From Sphingomonadaceae bacterium (GTDB lineage: Bacteria > Pseudomonadota > Alphaproteobacteria > Sphingomonadales > Sphingomonadaceae), in contig JANWWL010000006.1 in assembly GCA_025056155.1 (NCBI GenBank), positions 186,001 to 250,000 of the forward strand: a stretch of DNA of 64,000 nucleotides, written 5' to 3'. Below, piece after piece: positions 45,910-55,111 of the stretch. The first letter of the stretch is position 1; every line of letters begins with the position of its first letter. The notes under the pieces are model-generated. The model was given only the letters and a program-made list of their open reading frames with translations, was not told the origin of the DNA and did no database searches. The translations under genes and the position numbers were made by a program.

Positions 45910-48807
45910 TCAGAAGTTCACCCCTACTGCCACCCCATAGCGCCTGGGTTCAAGGGTGAAGATGTTCGTGAACAGACCCGAGGACTGGTCGGTCACGTAG
46001 AGACCCGTCACGGCGTTGTTGTCGGTCAGGTTCTGCACATAGCCGCGCACGAACCAGCGCCGGTCGGGCGCGTTGAGCTGGGCCTGCAGGTTGACCACCC
46101 CATAGGACGGCACCCGGTTCACGAAGCCGTTGAAGATGTTGCCGAAGCTTTCGCCCGTGAACGCGTAGTCCACCCGCGGCACGAACGACCAGCCTTGGGC
46201 GAACTCGAAGGTGTATTGGGCGCCGACGGCGAACTTGAAGTCGGGCGCCTGCGGCAGTTCGTTGCCCCGGATGTTCACGGGAACGCCGGCCGTCAACACC
46301 TCAACCGCGGGGGTGGTCGGGAACGCCGGGTTCTGCAGCTGGGCGCAGATCCCGAAGGCTCCCAGCGCGCCATTGAGCCCGCTGTCGGCCGGGAAGGCCG
46401 TCGCCGGCCGCAGCCCCAGGACCGAGTTGACGACGCCCACGTGGACGGCCGCCGCGTTCGACCCCGCCACGCGCGGCACCACCGCACAGTTCGAGCCGTT
46501 GGAGAGGTCCTTGATGATCACGGCGTCGGCCCGCCCGCCGGAGGGATCGCGCGGGTTCGACAGGAACTTGTCCTCCGACACGCGGGTGTTGAGGAAGCTC
46601 ACGTTCAGGTTCACGACCAGGGGCGGGATCGGGTTGAAGACGAACTCGCCTTCGATCCCCCAGATGTTCGCACTCACGTTGTCGTTGACCGACGTGCGCG
46701 CCACGATGCGCGACAGCTGCAGGTCCCTGTACTTATAGTAGAACGCCGTGAGGTTGGCCTGCAGCGTGCCGTCGAGGAAGCTGTTCTTGGTCCCCACCTC
46801 GAAGGCGTCGATGAACTCGGGCGTGAAGCTTTCCGGCACCTCGAACACGGGCTGCAGCGGCGGGTTGATGCCCCCCGACTTGTAGCCGCGCGCGTAGGAC
46901 ACGTAGATCAGGGTGTCAGGGGTCACCCGCCAGTCGAGCACCGCCCGGCCGGTCACCGCGTCGAACCGGGCGCGGCGCTCCTGCCATAGCTGGTTGCCGG
47001 GCCGGCCCGGATCGGCGTCGTAGGCGCCGACAAAGGGCGAGGCGAAGGCGTCGGCGATGCCGAAGGGGGCGAGGAAGCTCGCCAGCGTCGAGCGCGCGCG
47101 GACTTTCTTGAGGTCGTTGTTGTACCGCACCCCCCCGGTGAACCTCAGCCGGTCGGTGAGGTCGAGGTAGACTTCCCCGAAGATGCCATAGGAATGCAGG
47201 CGATAATCGTCGGTGTTGTTGCGGAAGAACGGCGTGGCCAGGAACGAGTTGGGCAGGCCCGCGCCCAGCGACTGCGCCACGCCCAGCACGCCCGCGATGT
47301 AATCGATGCCGAAGGCGTTCACGTAGTAACTGTTCTCGGTAAGGTGATAGTCGGAATAGATCGCCCCCAAGAGGAAATTGAACCGGCCGTCATATTGGCT
47401 TTCGAGAATGCCCTCGACCGTCCAGCTCCGGTTGGTCTGCACCGAACGGTCGAAATCCTGGGGCGTGGCCGAGCAGAGCCGACGGCCGCCATAGGCGCCC
47501 GTCCCGCTCGTCTCGGTCTCCGACGTGCAATAGGGCCCGCCCACGCCGTTGGGGAACAGCGCGGCGATCACGGGCCGGAACTGCGGCAGAGGCCCTGCGG
47601 CCAAGGCCTGCATCGCCGCCAGGCCCGGCCGATAGCCGGTCGGGTCCTGCACCGACAGGTTGTAGTCCTCGCGGCTGTCGACCGTGCTCGCCTGATAGAT
47701 ACCGGACACCCGCGCCTTGAGCGGACCGAAGTCGTGCTCGATGCGCGCCATGTACTGCTCTTCCTCGGCGAAATATTCAGGCGCGAAGTCGGTCGCCACC
47801 TGCCGCACGTCGGGCGGGTTCACGAAGTTGGCGTAGGCGTCGGGGCCGTAGACGCTGCCCAGCCCCACGTTCTGCAGCACCGGCCCCAGGGCCGGCCCGC
47901 CGGCGATGCGCAGGAATTCCCGGCTGGACAGCACACCCACGAAGGTGGAGTTGGCGTTCAGGATCCCGAAGTCGCGCCGGCCGGGAAGGCAGCCCAGCAC
48001 ACCCGTCGGGTCGCGCTGGCAGAGCTGCTTCTGGATGCGGGAGCGGCCGTCGTTCTCGCGGAAATAGTAGGCCATGGCATCGACGCGGGTGTTCTCGCCC
48101 AGGTCCCACCGCACCGAACCGCGCACGGCCCACAGCTTGCGGTCGTCCACGTCGGTGTTGAGGAAGACATTCCGAGTGTAGCCGTCGCGCTGAAGATAAA
48201 GGCCCGCCACCCTCACGCCGAACCGGTCGCTGAGGGGCAGGTTGACCATGGCCCGGCCCAGGATGGAGTCGTAGTTGCCGTAGTCGAAGCTGGCGTTGGC
48301 TGCGAAGCCGGCGAGATCGGGCTTGGCCGTGACCAGGTTGACGACGCCCGAGGTGGCGTTGCGGCCGAACAGCGTGCCTTGCGGGCCGCGCAGCACCTCG
48401 ATCCGCTCGAGGTCGAAATATTCGGTCTCGAACAGGCGGGTCGAGAAGACGGGAAGCTCGTTGACCGCGATCCCGGTCGCCTGGTCGCAGGTGACCCCGA
48501 CGCACAGGTCGCCGATGCCGCGGATGGTGAAGCTCGAGCCCGTGAAGTTGGTCTTGGTGAAGGTGATGTTGGGCAAGGTGAGCTGCAGGTCGAGGCTGTT
48601 CTCGATCTGCTGGCGTTGCAGCGCCTCGGCCGAAAAGGCCGACACGGCAATCGGCACGTCCTGCAGGCTCTGCGCCTGCCGCTGCGCGGTGACGATGATC
48701 TCCTCCACGCCGGCACCCGCGTCGACCGTCTGGGCGCCGGCCGCACCGGCCGCCAGCGCGAGCACCGACGCGCAACCGCGCACGGCCCATCCGAAGTGCT
48801 TGGTCAT
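45910..48807 (-). CDS. TonB-dependent outer-membrane receptor (tandem copy B)
   Basis: This 965-residue paralogue of the downstream receptor has the same layout: a signal peptide ending AAGAQ, a VEEIIVTAQRQAQSLQDVP segment, a plug with the RGPQGTLFGRNATSGVVN motif, a barrel with CQRDPTGVLGCLP, and a C-terminus reading VTDQSSGLFTNIFTLEPRRY. Differences concentrate in the central barrel loops, which suggests distinct ligands. The plug has an extra cysteine pair (DLCVGVTCDQ). The ATG at 48807 has GGAAGGAGA about 7 bases upstream. It lies 106 bp before copy A on the same strand, so the two may share a transcript. Confidence 0.93.
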   Translation of the reverse strand: MTKHFGWAVRGCASVLALAAGAAGAQTVDAGAGVEEIIVTAQRQAQSLQDVPIAVSAFSAEALQRQQIENSLDLQLTLPNITFTKTNFTGSSFTIRGIGDLCVGVTCDQATGIAVNELPVFSTRLFETEYFDLERIEVLRGPQGTLFGRNATSGVVNLVTAKPDLAGFAANASFDYGNYDSILGRAMVNLPLSDRFGVRVAGLYLQRDGYTRNVFLNTDVDDRKLWAVRGSVRWDLGENTRVDAMAYYFRENDGRSRIQKQLCQRDPTGVLGCLPGRRDFGILNANSTFVGVLSSREFLRIAGGPALGPVLQNVGLGSVYGPDAYANFVNPPDVRQVATDFAPEYFAEEEQYMARIEHDFGPLKARVSGIYQASTVDSREDYNLSVQDPTGYRPGLAAMQALAAGPLPQFRPVIAALFPNGVGGPYCTSETETSGTGAYGGRRLCSATPQDFDRSVQTNRSWTVEGILESQYDGRFNFLLGAIYSDYHLTENSYYVNAFGIDYIAGVLGVAQSLGAGLPNSFLATPFFRNNTDDYRLHSYGIFGEVYLDLTDRLRFTGGVRYNNDLKKVRARSTLASFLAPFGIADAFASPFVGAYDADPGRPGNQLWQERRARFDAVTGRAVLDWRVTPDTLIYVSYARGYKSGGINPPLQPVFEVPESFTPEFIDAFEVGTKNSFLDGTLQANLTAFYYKYRDLQLSRIVARTSVNDNVSANIWGIEGEFVFNPIPPLVVNLNVSFLNTRVSEDKFLSNPRDPSGGRADAVIIKDLSNGSNCAVVPRVAGSNAAAVHVGVVNSVLGLRPATAFPADSGLNGALGAFGICAQLQNPAFPTTPAVEVLTAGVPVNIRGNELPQAPDFKFAVGAQYTFEFAQGWSFVPRVDYAFTGESFGNIFNGFVNRVPSYGVVNLQAQLNAPDRRWFVRGYVQNLTDNNAVTGLYVTDQSSGLFTNIFTLEPRRYGVAVGVNF

Positions 48808-49016
48808 GTCCGGTCTCCTTCCCCGTGGCCTTGTTCGGGTCGGCTCAGAGGTGCCGCCCCAGGGCTCCCGCGTGCCGTTGCAGGGCCCCTGGGCCTTCAT
48901 GGGCCGGCCGGGCGCCGCTGTCCACGCAGACCCTTCGGTTCCGGCGGTCCGGCCCCTGCGGAACGGGCGGGGCGTTGCAGGAAGGACACGCCCGCCCCCC
49001 GACCCGCGCCCGAGGG

Positions 49017-49868
49017 TCAGGAAGCCGGCTTCTGGAAGAGGAGCGTCATCCGGTCGCTCTCGCCGATGGCGAGATACTTGTCGCGGTCCTTCTCACCCAG
49101 GGCCAGGGTGGGGGGAAGGGTCCACACGCCGTCCGGCCAGTCGGCCGTGTCCTTGGGGTTGGCGTTGATCTCGGAGCGCGCGACGAGGCGGAAGCCCGCC
49201 TTCTGGGCCAGCGCGATGACCTGGCTTTCCTTCACGTAGCCGCCCTGCAGGGGGCCGGGCAGGTTGGGCCGGTCCTCGCGCTGACGGTGCTGCTCGATCC
49301 CCAGGAAGCCGCCCGGCTTGAGCACGGTGTAGAATGCGCGGAACGCCTCGTCGGCCAGACCACGGCCGATGAGCCCATGCAGGGCCCGGAAGGTGACCAC
49401 CAGATCCACGCTGCCCGGGGCCGCGATCGTGTCCATCACGCCCGGGCCGAAGCGGGTGATGCCGATGTGGCCGAACGTCGCGGGGTCGGAGAAGCGGGCC
49501 ACGAACTCGTCGCGGGCCTTGGCCGCCTGGGGCGACGCGGCCGGGTTCGCGATGGCGGCGATGTAGCGGCCCCGATCCTTGAGCGCGGGGGCCAGGATCT
49601 CGGTGTACCAGCCCTGGGCGGGCAGGATCTCCACCACCGTCATGTCGGGCCGGAAGCCGAAGAACAGCAGCGTCTCCTTGGGGTGCCGGTAGCGGTCGCG
49701 AGCGCGGTTCTCCGCACTCCGCCACGGGCCGTTGATCGCGGCCTCCAACGCGGCCGCCGCCTCGGCCTCGCTGGCCCTGGGCCGCGCCAGAGCCGAGCCC
49801 GCGCCCAGCACGACCGCCGTGATCCCCACCGCCACGCGCACCCAGCTTCGCCTTGCGGTCCTGCGCAT
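49017..49868 (-). CDS. Exported predicted SAM-dependent methyltransferase
   Basis: This 283-residue protein has an N-terminal signal-like segment (about residues 8-30, RVAVGITAVVLGAGSALA) and then a Rossmann methyltransferase domain of the COG4798 type (VVEILPAQGWYTEIL, with an AIANPAA segment and DLVVTFRALHGL further on). Such exported homologues are common in proteobacteria. SAM is not usually present in the periplasm, so its real activity is unclear. GGGAG lies about 7 bases before the ATG at 49868. It is 58 bp downstream of the broken SIMPL gene and 209 bp from the TonB pair, and that spacer shows no gene. Confidence 0.85.
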   Translation of the reverse strand: MRRTARRSWVRVAVGITAVVLGAGSALARPRASEAEAAAALEAAINGPWRSAENRARDRYRHPKETLLFFGFRPDMTVVEILPAQGWYTEILAPALKDRGRYIAAIANPAASPQAAKARDEFVARFSDPATFGHIGITRFGPGVMDTIAAPGSVDLVVTFRALHGLIGRGLADEAFRAFYTVLKPGGFLGIEQHRQREDRPNLPGPLQGGYVKESQVIALAQKAGFRLVARSEINANPKDTADWPDGVWTLPPTLALGEKDRDKYLAIGESDRMTLLFQKPAS

Positions 49869-49925
49869 CGCCGTTCTCCCGGGCTGCCCCTCCAGATCCC
49901 CCACCGGCCCCAGCAAGCCGCCCTA

Positions 49926-50636
49926 TCAGTCGTCCAGCGCGAACTCCACGGTCGTGACGACGCGGACCTTCTGCAGGGGTGTGTCGGTGCCAGGGCCCGG
50001 ATCGCCGTCGCGCCCGGTGATCGAGAACAGTCCCTGGGTCGCCTGGCGGATGGCGCCCACCTTGGTGCCGGAATCGGTTGCGAACTGCTCCGCGGCCGCG
50101 CGGGCGGCCTTGGTCGCTTCCGCGATCATGGCGGTCTTCACGTCGTTGAGCCTGGTGAAACTGTAGACCACCGTGTTGCCCAGGTCGGCGTCGAGGGCGA
50201 CCCCCGCCCGGATGAGCTCGGCCTGGTCGGCGAAGGCCCGCTGCATCCGCGCCACGTCGGTGGTGCGCGCCTAGAACCGCTGGCGGATGGTGACCACGAG
50301 CTTGCCCCGGCTGCTGTCGTAGAACTGGTTGACGCCCGAGCCGCGCACCTCGACCTCTTGGGGCTGGAACCCGCGGGCGGCGAGAAAGGCCCGCACCGCC
50401 GCCGCATCGGCATCGGCGCGGGCCTGGACGGTAGCGAGGTCGGACCCCGTGGCCTGGGTCGCGATCGTCCAGGTGGCGAGGTCGGCCATCACGTCGCGTT
50501 CCGCCACGCCGCGCACGCTGACGGTGGCGGGCGGCGTGCGGACCCGCGCCACGCCCTGACCCACGAACAGGCCGGCCAGCGCAAGACCCGCGGCCACCAG
50601 CGCACTCGCGCCCAGCTGTGCCCTGGCCGAATCCAT
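49926..50636 (-). pseudogene. SIMPL-domain (DUF541) exported protein, interrupted by in-frame TAG
   Basis: The frame of 237 codons encodes an N-terminal signal anchor (about residues 8-28) and a SIMPL/DUF541 domain (VSVRGVAERDVMADLATWTI; GSGVNQFYDS; NTVVYSFTRLNDVKTAMIAEAT). A single TAG at 50271-50273 breaks it after residue 121 (RQRF, then ARTTDVARMQ). No frameshift is present. SIMPL proteins are periplasmic and affect signalling or stress. The C-terminal part could restart at the GTG at 50255. It may be a recent nonsense mutation, a base error in the sequence, or a gene in decay. Confidence 0.82.
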
Positions 50637-50681
50637 CGCCCCTGGCTGTCCCTAGCGGGATGTGCGGTCTAGGAACACCCC

Positions 50682-51140
50682 ATGGCTCGGGCCGGTTACC
50701 GATTCGCCTTTCGCCGCCGCGTGCGCTATGCCGAAGTCGACGCTCAGGCCGTCGTCTATTTCGCGCGCTACCTGGAATGGGCCGATGTCGGCGTGGTGGA
50801 ATATTGGCGCGCGGCGGGCGTGTTTCAGCGCACGCCGATCGCCGGCGGCGAAGCCGAGTTCCACGTGGTGCGCGCCGAGGTCGACTATCACGCGCCCATG
50901 CGGCTGGACGAAGAGATCGACATCTGCGTGACACTCGAGCGAATCCGGCGGACCTCGGCCACCTTCCGCTGCGAGTTGCACGGCCTGGCGAATGGCGAGG
51001 CGGCCGACGACCTGCGCGCCACGATCCGCCAGGTGCAGGTCCACGTGGACCAGGCCGGCGGCCGGCCCACCCCGGTGCCCGGTTGGTTCATAGACCTGTT
51101 CGAACGGTACGAAGGTCGTCCACTGAAGGAATCCGCCTGA
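50682..51140 (+). CDS. Acyl-CoA thioesterase (4-hydroxybenzoyl-CoA/YbgC type)
   Basis: This 152-residue hotdog-fold thioesterase has the catalytic aspartate in RYAEVDAQAVVYFARYLEW (near residue 20), as in the YbgC/4HBT family, and a VRAEVDYHAPMRLDEEID segment. The substrate is an acyl-CoA of unknown type. Its TGA overlaps the ATG of gloA, which places it at the head of the glyoxalase operon. The divergent SIMPL gene starts 45 bp away. Confidence 0.88.
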   Translation: MARAGYRFAFRRRVRYAEVDAQAVVYFARYLEWADVGVVEYWRAAGVFQRTPIAGGEAEFHVVRAEVDYHAPMRLDEEIDICVTLERIRRTSATFRCELHGLANGEAADDLRATIRQVQVHVDQAGGRPTPVPGWFIDLFERYEGRPLKESA

Positions 51141-51556
51141 TGCGCTATCTGCACACCATGATCCGCGTGTCCGACCCGGACGCGACCGTGCGCTTCTTCG
51201 AGCTCTTGGGGCTAAAGGAGCTGCGCCGGCGCGATGATCCCAAGGGGCGCTACACCCTCATCTTCATGGCGGCCCCGGGGAACGAGGAGGCGCAGATCGA
51301 ACTCACCCACAACTGGGACGAGAAGGGCTACACCTCGGGCCGGAACTTCGGGCACATCGCCTATGCCGTGCCCGACATCTACGCGGTGTGCGACCGGCTC
51401 GCCGCCCACGGCGTTCCCATCAACCGCCCGCCGCGCGACGGGCGCATGGCCTTCGTTCAGACGCCGGACGGCATTTCGATCGAACTCCTGCAGGACGGCC
51501 CGCCCCTCCCCCCCCGGGAGCCGTGGGCGTCGGCCCCCAACATCGGCACCTGGTGA
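51140..51556 (+). CDS. gloA: Lactoylglutathione lyase (glyoxalase I)
   Basis: This 138-residue metal enzyme turns the methylglyoxal-glutathione adduct into S-lactoylglutathione. The vicinal-oxygen-chelate repeats are complete: LHTMIRVSD at the start (first metal His), IELTHNW (Glu), FGHIAYAVPDIYAVC (second His) and TPDGISIELLQ (Glu). The gene overlaps the thioesterase stop by one base and is followed after 2 bp by gloB. Confidence 0.95.
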   Translation: MRYLHTMIRVSDPDATVRFFELLGLKELRRRDDPKGRYTLIFMAAPGNEEAQIELTHNWDEKGYTSGRNFGHIAYAVPDIYAVCDRLAAHGVPINRPPRDGRMAFVQTPDGISIELLQDGPPLPPREPWASAPNIGTW

Positions 51557-51558
51557 GC

Positions 51559-52290
51559 ATGCCCGAAGTCTTCGTGCACCGCGTGCCGGCCCTGGCCGAC
51601 AACTACATCTGGCTCTTCGAGTATGCGCCAGGCTTCGCGGCCGTCGTCGATCCCGCGGTGGCGGACCCCGTGCTCGAGGCCGCCCGGCGCCTCGGCCTTC
51701 GCCTGACCCACATCCTCAACACCCACTGGCATCCCGATCACGTGGGGGGCAACGATCGGATCAAGGCCGCCTCGGGCTGCCAGGTGGTGGGCCCGGCACG
51801 CGAGGCGGGCCGCATCCCGGGCCTCGACCGGGCGGTGGACGAAGGCGACGTCGTCCGACTGGGAGACCACGACGGCCACGTGCTGTTCGTGGGCGCCCAC
51901 ACGGCCGGCCACGTCGCCTACCACTTCCCGTCGGCGGACGCCCTGTTCTGCGGAGACACGCTGTTCGCCATGGGCTGCGGCCGCTTGTTCGAGGGCACCG
52001 CCCAGGACCTGTTCGCCGCCCTCGGCAAACTCTCCGCCCTGCCGCCCGAGACCCGGGTGTTCTGCGCGCACGAATACACGCTGGCCAACGCCCGCTTCGC
52101 CCTCTCGGTCGAGCCCGACAACGCCCCCCTCAAGGCCCGTTATCGGCAGGTTCAGGAGCAGCGGGCGAGAGGCGAAGCGACCGTCCCCTTCCGGCTGGCC
52201 GAGGAACTGGCCACCAACCCCTTCCTTCGGGCCGGAACGGTGGAGGAGTTGGCCGAACGCAGGAGGGCAAAGGATGTCTTCCGGGGTTAG
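51559..52290 (+). CDS. gloB: Hydroxyacylglutathione hydrolase (glyoxalase II)
   Basis: This 243-residue metallo-beta-lactamase-fold enzyme hydrolyses S-lactoylglutathione to D-lactate and glutathione. The metal motif is NTHWHPDHVGGND (near residue 52), followed by TAGHVAYHF, FCGDTLFAMGCGRLFEG and CAHEYTLANARFA. It starts 2 bp after gloA, and a GTG two codons earlier would overlap the gloA stop. Together GloA and GloB complete methylglyoxal removal. Confidence 0.95.
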   Translation: MPEVFVHRVPALADNYIWLFEYAPGFAAVVDPAVADPVLEAARRLGLRLTHILNTHWHPDHVGGNDRIKAASGCQVVGPAREAGRIPGLDRAVDEGDVVRLGDHDGHVLFVGAHTAGHVAYHFPSADALFCGDTLFAMGCGRLFEGTAQDLFAALGKLSALPPETRVFCAHEYTLANARFALSVEPDNAPLKARYRQVQEQRARGEATVPFRLAEELATNPFLRAGTVEELAERRRAKDVFRG

Positions 52291-52693
52291 AGCGGCCTGG
52301 GCGGGCCTGATGGTGGCAATTGCCGCGCCGGCCTTCGGCGGGGGACCGGCCGACCGCGCCCGCCTGGACGCCGAACGCGCCGCCGCGCTGGAAACCCGTG
52401 GCCCCCCGGTGCGCTGCCTGATGGTGGGCGAGGCGCGGGAAAGCCGGCTCTTGTCGCCCCAACTCGTGCTGGTGCGCCGCGGGGCCAACCAGTGGTTCCG
52501 CAGCCGGCTGCAGTCGGCCTGCCCCTGGGCGTCTCCCGCTCGCTTCATCGCCTATCGGACGACCACGGGCCTTGTCTGCCAGGGGGATTCCTTCGACGTC
52601 GTGGACCCGGCAAGCCGCATTCGGTTCGGACCCTGCGTCCTGGGCGAGTTCGAGCCGGTGGACGCACCCGAAGGACGCTCGGCGCGCCGGTAG
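52274..52693 (+). CDS. Small exported protein, DUF6491-like
   Basis: This 139-residue protein has a signal peptide (cleavage likely after AAPAFGG) and three conserved cysteines in a pattern like DUF6491 proteins (RCLMV, QSACPWASPARFIAYRTTTG, LVCQGDSFDVVD, FGPCVLGEFEPV). DUF6491 has no known function, and the assignment is by pattern only. Its ATG at 52274 lies inside gloB (17-bp overlap), so the gene probably belongs to the glyoxalase operon. The last eight residues are basic. Confidence 0.7.
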   Translation: MSSGVRAAWAGLMVAIAAPAFGGGPADRARLDAERAAALETRGPPVRCLMVGEARESRLLSPQLVLVRRGANQWFRSRLQSACPWASPARFIAYRTTTGLVCQGDSFDVVDPASRIRFGPCVLGEFEPVDAPEGRSARR

Positions 52694-53036
52694 GACGGGT
52701 GCCTTGCCACGCCGCGGCGGGCCGAGTGCCAGACCGCCGCGCGCACTCGGGCGGCGGAGGTTGCGGGCCGCGGCACGGATGCGGGTGGCGGAGGTTGTGA
52801 GCCGCCCTGGGGCGCGGGGCCGGCGCGGTCGCCGCGCCGCCAGGGCCACCGGGTTTCGGCCGCTTGGGGTCGCGTGCGTTGGGGTCGCGTGCGGCCGAGG
52901 CCGGCGCCTGGGGGGATGCGCCGACACGACCGTCCGGCCAGGCCCGGGCGAGTTGGGCCGACGGGCCCACCTCGACGGACTTGCGGATCCCTCCGCCGCT
53001 TGACTTCCTCCGGCCCGCCCGCTCCGCAGGCGCCCC
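52694..53036. other. 343-bp GC-rich intergenic region
   Basis: This is the region between the DUF6491-like gene and gltX. No gene is supported. It contains repeated GCGGAGGTTG(C/T)G segments (near 52754-52764 and 52789-52799) and a duplicated short stretch TTGGGGTCGCGTGCG (near 52864-52892). I see no tRNA and no clear terminator. Confidence 0.45.
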
Positions 53037-54365
53037 ATGGTCACCACCCGCTTCGCGCCCTCGCCCACGGGCCGGCTGCACGTGGGCAACTTGCGCACGG
53101 CCCTTCTCAACTGGCTGTTCGCGAAGCGCCACGGCGGCCGGTTCCTGCTGCGCCTCGACGACACGGATCCCACCCGCTGCCGCGCGGAATTCGCTACCGC
53201 CATCGAGGACGACCTGGCCTGGCTGGGGCTCGTGCCCGACGCGCGGTTCCGCCAGTCGGACCGGCTGGACCGCTACGAAGCCGCCCTCCATCGCCTTGCC
53301 GCCCAGGGCCGCACCTATCGCTGCTGGGAGACGCCCGAGGAGCTCGAGCTCAAGCGTCGGCTGCAGCTGTCCCGAGGGCAGCCTCCCGTCTACGACCGAG
53401 CCGCCCTCGCCCTCAGCGAAGCCGACCACGCCCGTTTCGCCGCCCAGGGCCGCCGGCCGCACTGGCGCTTCCTGTTGAAGGCCGACGACCCCCACGAATG
53501 GGTGGACCTGATCCGCGGTCCCACGCGCATCGATCCGGGCTCCGTCTCGGACCCAGTCATCCGCCGCGAGGACGGCAGTTGGCTCTACATGCTGCCCTCG
53601 GTGGTGGACGACATCGAGTTCGGCGTGACGCACGTGATCCGCGGGGAGGATCACGTGACGAACACGGGGGTCCAGCTGCAGATATTCGCCGCCTTGGGCG
53701 CCACGCCGCCGGCCTTCGCCCACGCCCCCCTCCTCACCGCGGCCGACGGCAAGCTGTCGAAGCGGCTGGGCTCCATGAGTGTCGACGAGTTCCGAGCGCG
53801 AGGCTTCGAGCCCATGGCCATCAAGGCGCTGCTGGCCCGGATCGGCACCCGCCACGCGGTCGAACCCGTGTGCGACGACGCGGCGCTCATCGAGGCGTTC
53901 GACCTCGCCGACCTGGGGCGGGCCCAGCCGCGTTTCGACGAGGCGGAGCTTGCAGCGCTCAACGCCCGCATCGTCCATCAGCTTCCCTACGCCGCCGTGC
54001 GCGACCGCGTGCCGCTGTTAGAAGCCGAATGGCTGGCCGTGCGCGGCAACCTGACGACCGTGGCCGAGGCCGAAGCCTGGGTTCCGGTGCTGCGAGGCGA
54101 AGTGCCCCCACCGGCGCTGGGCCCCGAGGCCGAGGTCGCCCGGGCGGCCGCGGAGCTCATCGAAGACGTCGAACGCCTGGGGCCCGAGAGCTGGGCCGAG
54201 CTGACGAGGCGCCTCGCCGAACGCACGGGCCGGCGCGGCCGGGCCTTGTTCCGCCCCCTGCGCCTGGCCTTGACCGGCCGCGAAAGCGGGCCCGACATGG
54301 CGGCCCTGCTGCCCTTGATCGGGCGCGAGCGGGCGCTGGCCCGCCTGCGCCGGGCCGCGGCCTGA
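53037..54365 (+). CDS. gltX: Glutamate-tRNA ligase
   Basis: This 442-residue class I synthetase charges tRNA-Glu and, in organisms lacking GlnRS, tRNA-Gln. The HIGH-like signature is PSPTGRLHVGN (near residue 8), and the KMSKS-like motif is GKLSKRLG (near 240). IRGEDHVTNTGVQLQIF is typical. Alphaproteobacteria often carry two gltX genes, so this may be one of a pair. It runs into the prepilin peptidase gene after 8 bp. Confidence 0.95.
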   Translation: MVTTRFAPSPTGRLHVGNLRTALLNWLFAKRHGGRFLLRLDDTDPTRCRAEFATAIEDDLAWLGLVPDARFRQSDRLDRYEAALHRLAAQGRTYRCWETPEELELKRRLQLSRGQPPVYDRAALALSEADHARFAAQGRRPHWRFLLKADDPHEWVDLIRGPTRIDPGSVSDPVIRREDGSWLYMLPSVVDDIEFGVTHVIRGEDHVTNTGVQLQIFAALGATPPAFAHAPLLTAADGKLSKRLGSMSVDEFRARGFEPMAIKALLARIGTRHAVEPVCDDAALIEAFDLADLGRAQPRFDEAELAALNARIVHQLPYAAVRDRVPLLEAEWLAVRGNLTTVAEAEAWVPVLRGEVPPPALGPEAEVARAAAELIEDVERLGPESWAELTRRLAERTGRRGRALFRPLRLALTGRESGPDMAALLPLIGRERALARLRRAAA

Positions 54366-54373
54366 CGAGGCGC

Positions 54374-55111
54374 GTGGACCCATTGGCCGCGCCCGCCGCC
54401 CTGGCCCGCGCCCTGGCCGGGGGTGCGCTGGGCCTGGTGGCCGGCAGTTTCGTGGCGACCCTCATCGCGCGCTGGCCTCAAGGCCAGAGCCTTGGGGGCC
54501 GGTCGCGCTGCCCCGGCTGCGGCGCGCCGATTGCCGCTCACGACCTTATCCCCCTTGTCGCGTTCATCCGGCTGAAGGGTCGGTGCCGAACGTGCGGGGC
54601 CGCAATTCCCCGGCTCTATCCCGCCATCGAAGGGGTCGCTGCCCTCATGGGGGCCGCCGCCCTCGCCGCCACTCCCGGCGGGCCCGGCGTGGCGGGCGCG
54701 CTCATGGGCTGGCTGCTCCTCGCCCTCGCCTGTCTCGACGCACGGCACTGGTGGCTGCCCGATCGGCTCACCTGGCCGCTGCTCGCCCTGGGGCTTGCGG
54801 CCGGGCCGGCGCCCCTTGGCCAGCGCCTGGCGGCCGTGGCCATCGCCGGGGGCGGCCTCTCTCTCCTGCGCCTCGGCTACCGGCACCTCAAGGGGCGCGA
54901 GGGAATGGGGCTGGGCGACGTCAAGCTGGCGGCCGCCATCGCGTCATGGTTAAGCCCCATGTGGCTTGCGCCGTTCATGGGGCTGGCGGCGCTCCTCGGC
55001 CTGATGGCGGTGGCGCGCCGCCCAGCGACTCGCGTCGTGCCGTTCGGCGCCTGCCTCGCCGTGGCCGGCTGGGCCACCTGGCTGGCGGCGACGTTGGCCG
55101 GCCATGGCTAG
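54374..55111 (+). CDS. gspO: Prepilin leader peptidase/N-methyltransferase
   Basis: This 245-residue inner-membrane aspartyl protease processes the type II pseudopilins. The two CxxC zinc motifs (RCPGCGAPI and RCRTCGAAI, near residues 47 and 72), the first aspartate in CLDARHWWLPD and the GLGDVKLAAA motif identify it, and they imply both cleavage and methylation activity. The GTG at 54374 has GAGG just upstream. It lies before the gsp operon and follows gltX by 8 bp, an unusual neighbour. Confidence 0.92.
   Translation: MDPLAAPAALARALAGGALGLVAGSFVATLIARWPQGQSLGGRSRCPGCGAPIAAHDLIPLVAFIRLKGRCRTCGAAIPRLYPAIEGVAALMGAAALAATPGGPGVAGALMGWLLLALACLDARHWWLPDRLTWPLLALGLAAGPAPLGQRLAAVAIAGGGLSLLRLGYRHLKGREGMGLGDVKLAAAIASWLSPMWLAPFMGLAALLGLMAVARRPATRVVPFGACLAVAGWATWLAATLAGHG

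Noticed and set aside
52545-53978. Long minus-strand frame opposite gltX
   Set aside because: It has no signal of a protein family and covers the clear HIGH/KMSKS-bearing gltX gene on the other strand.
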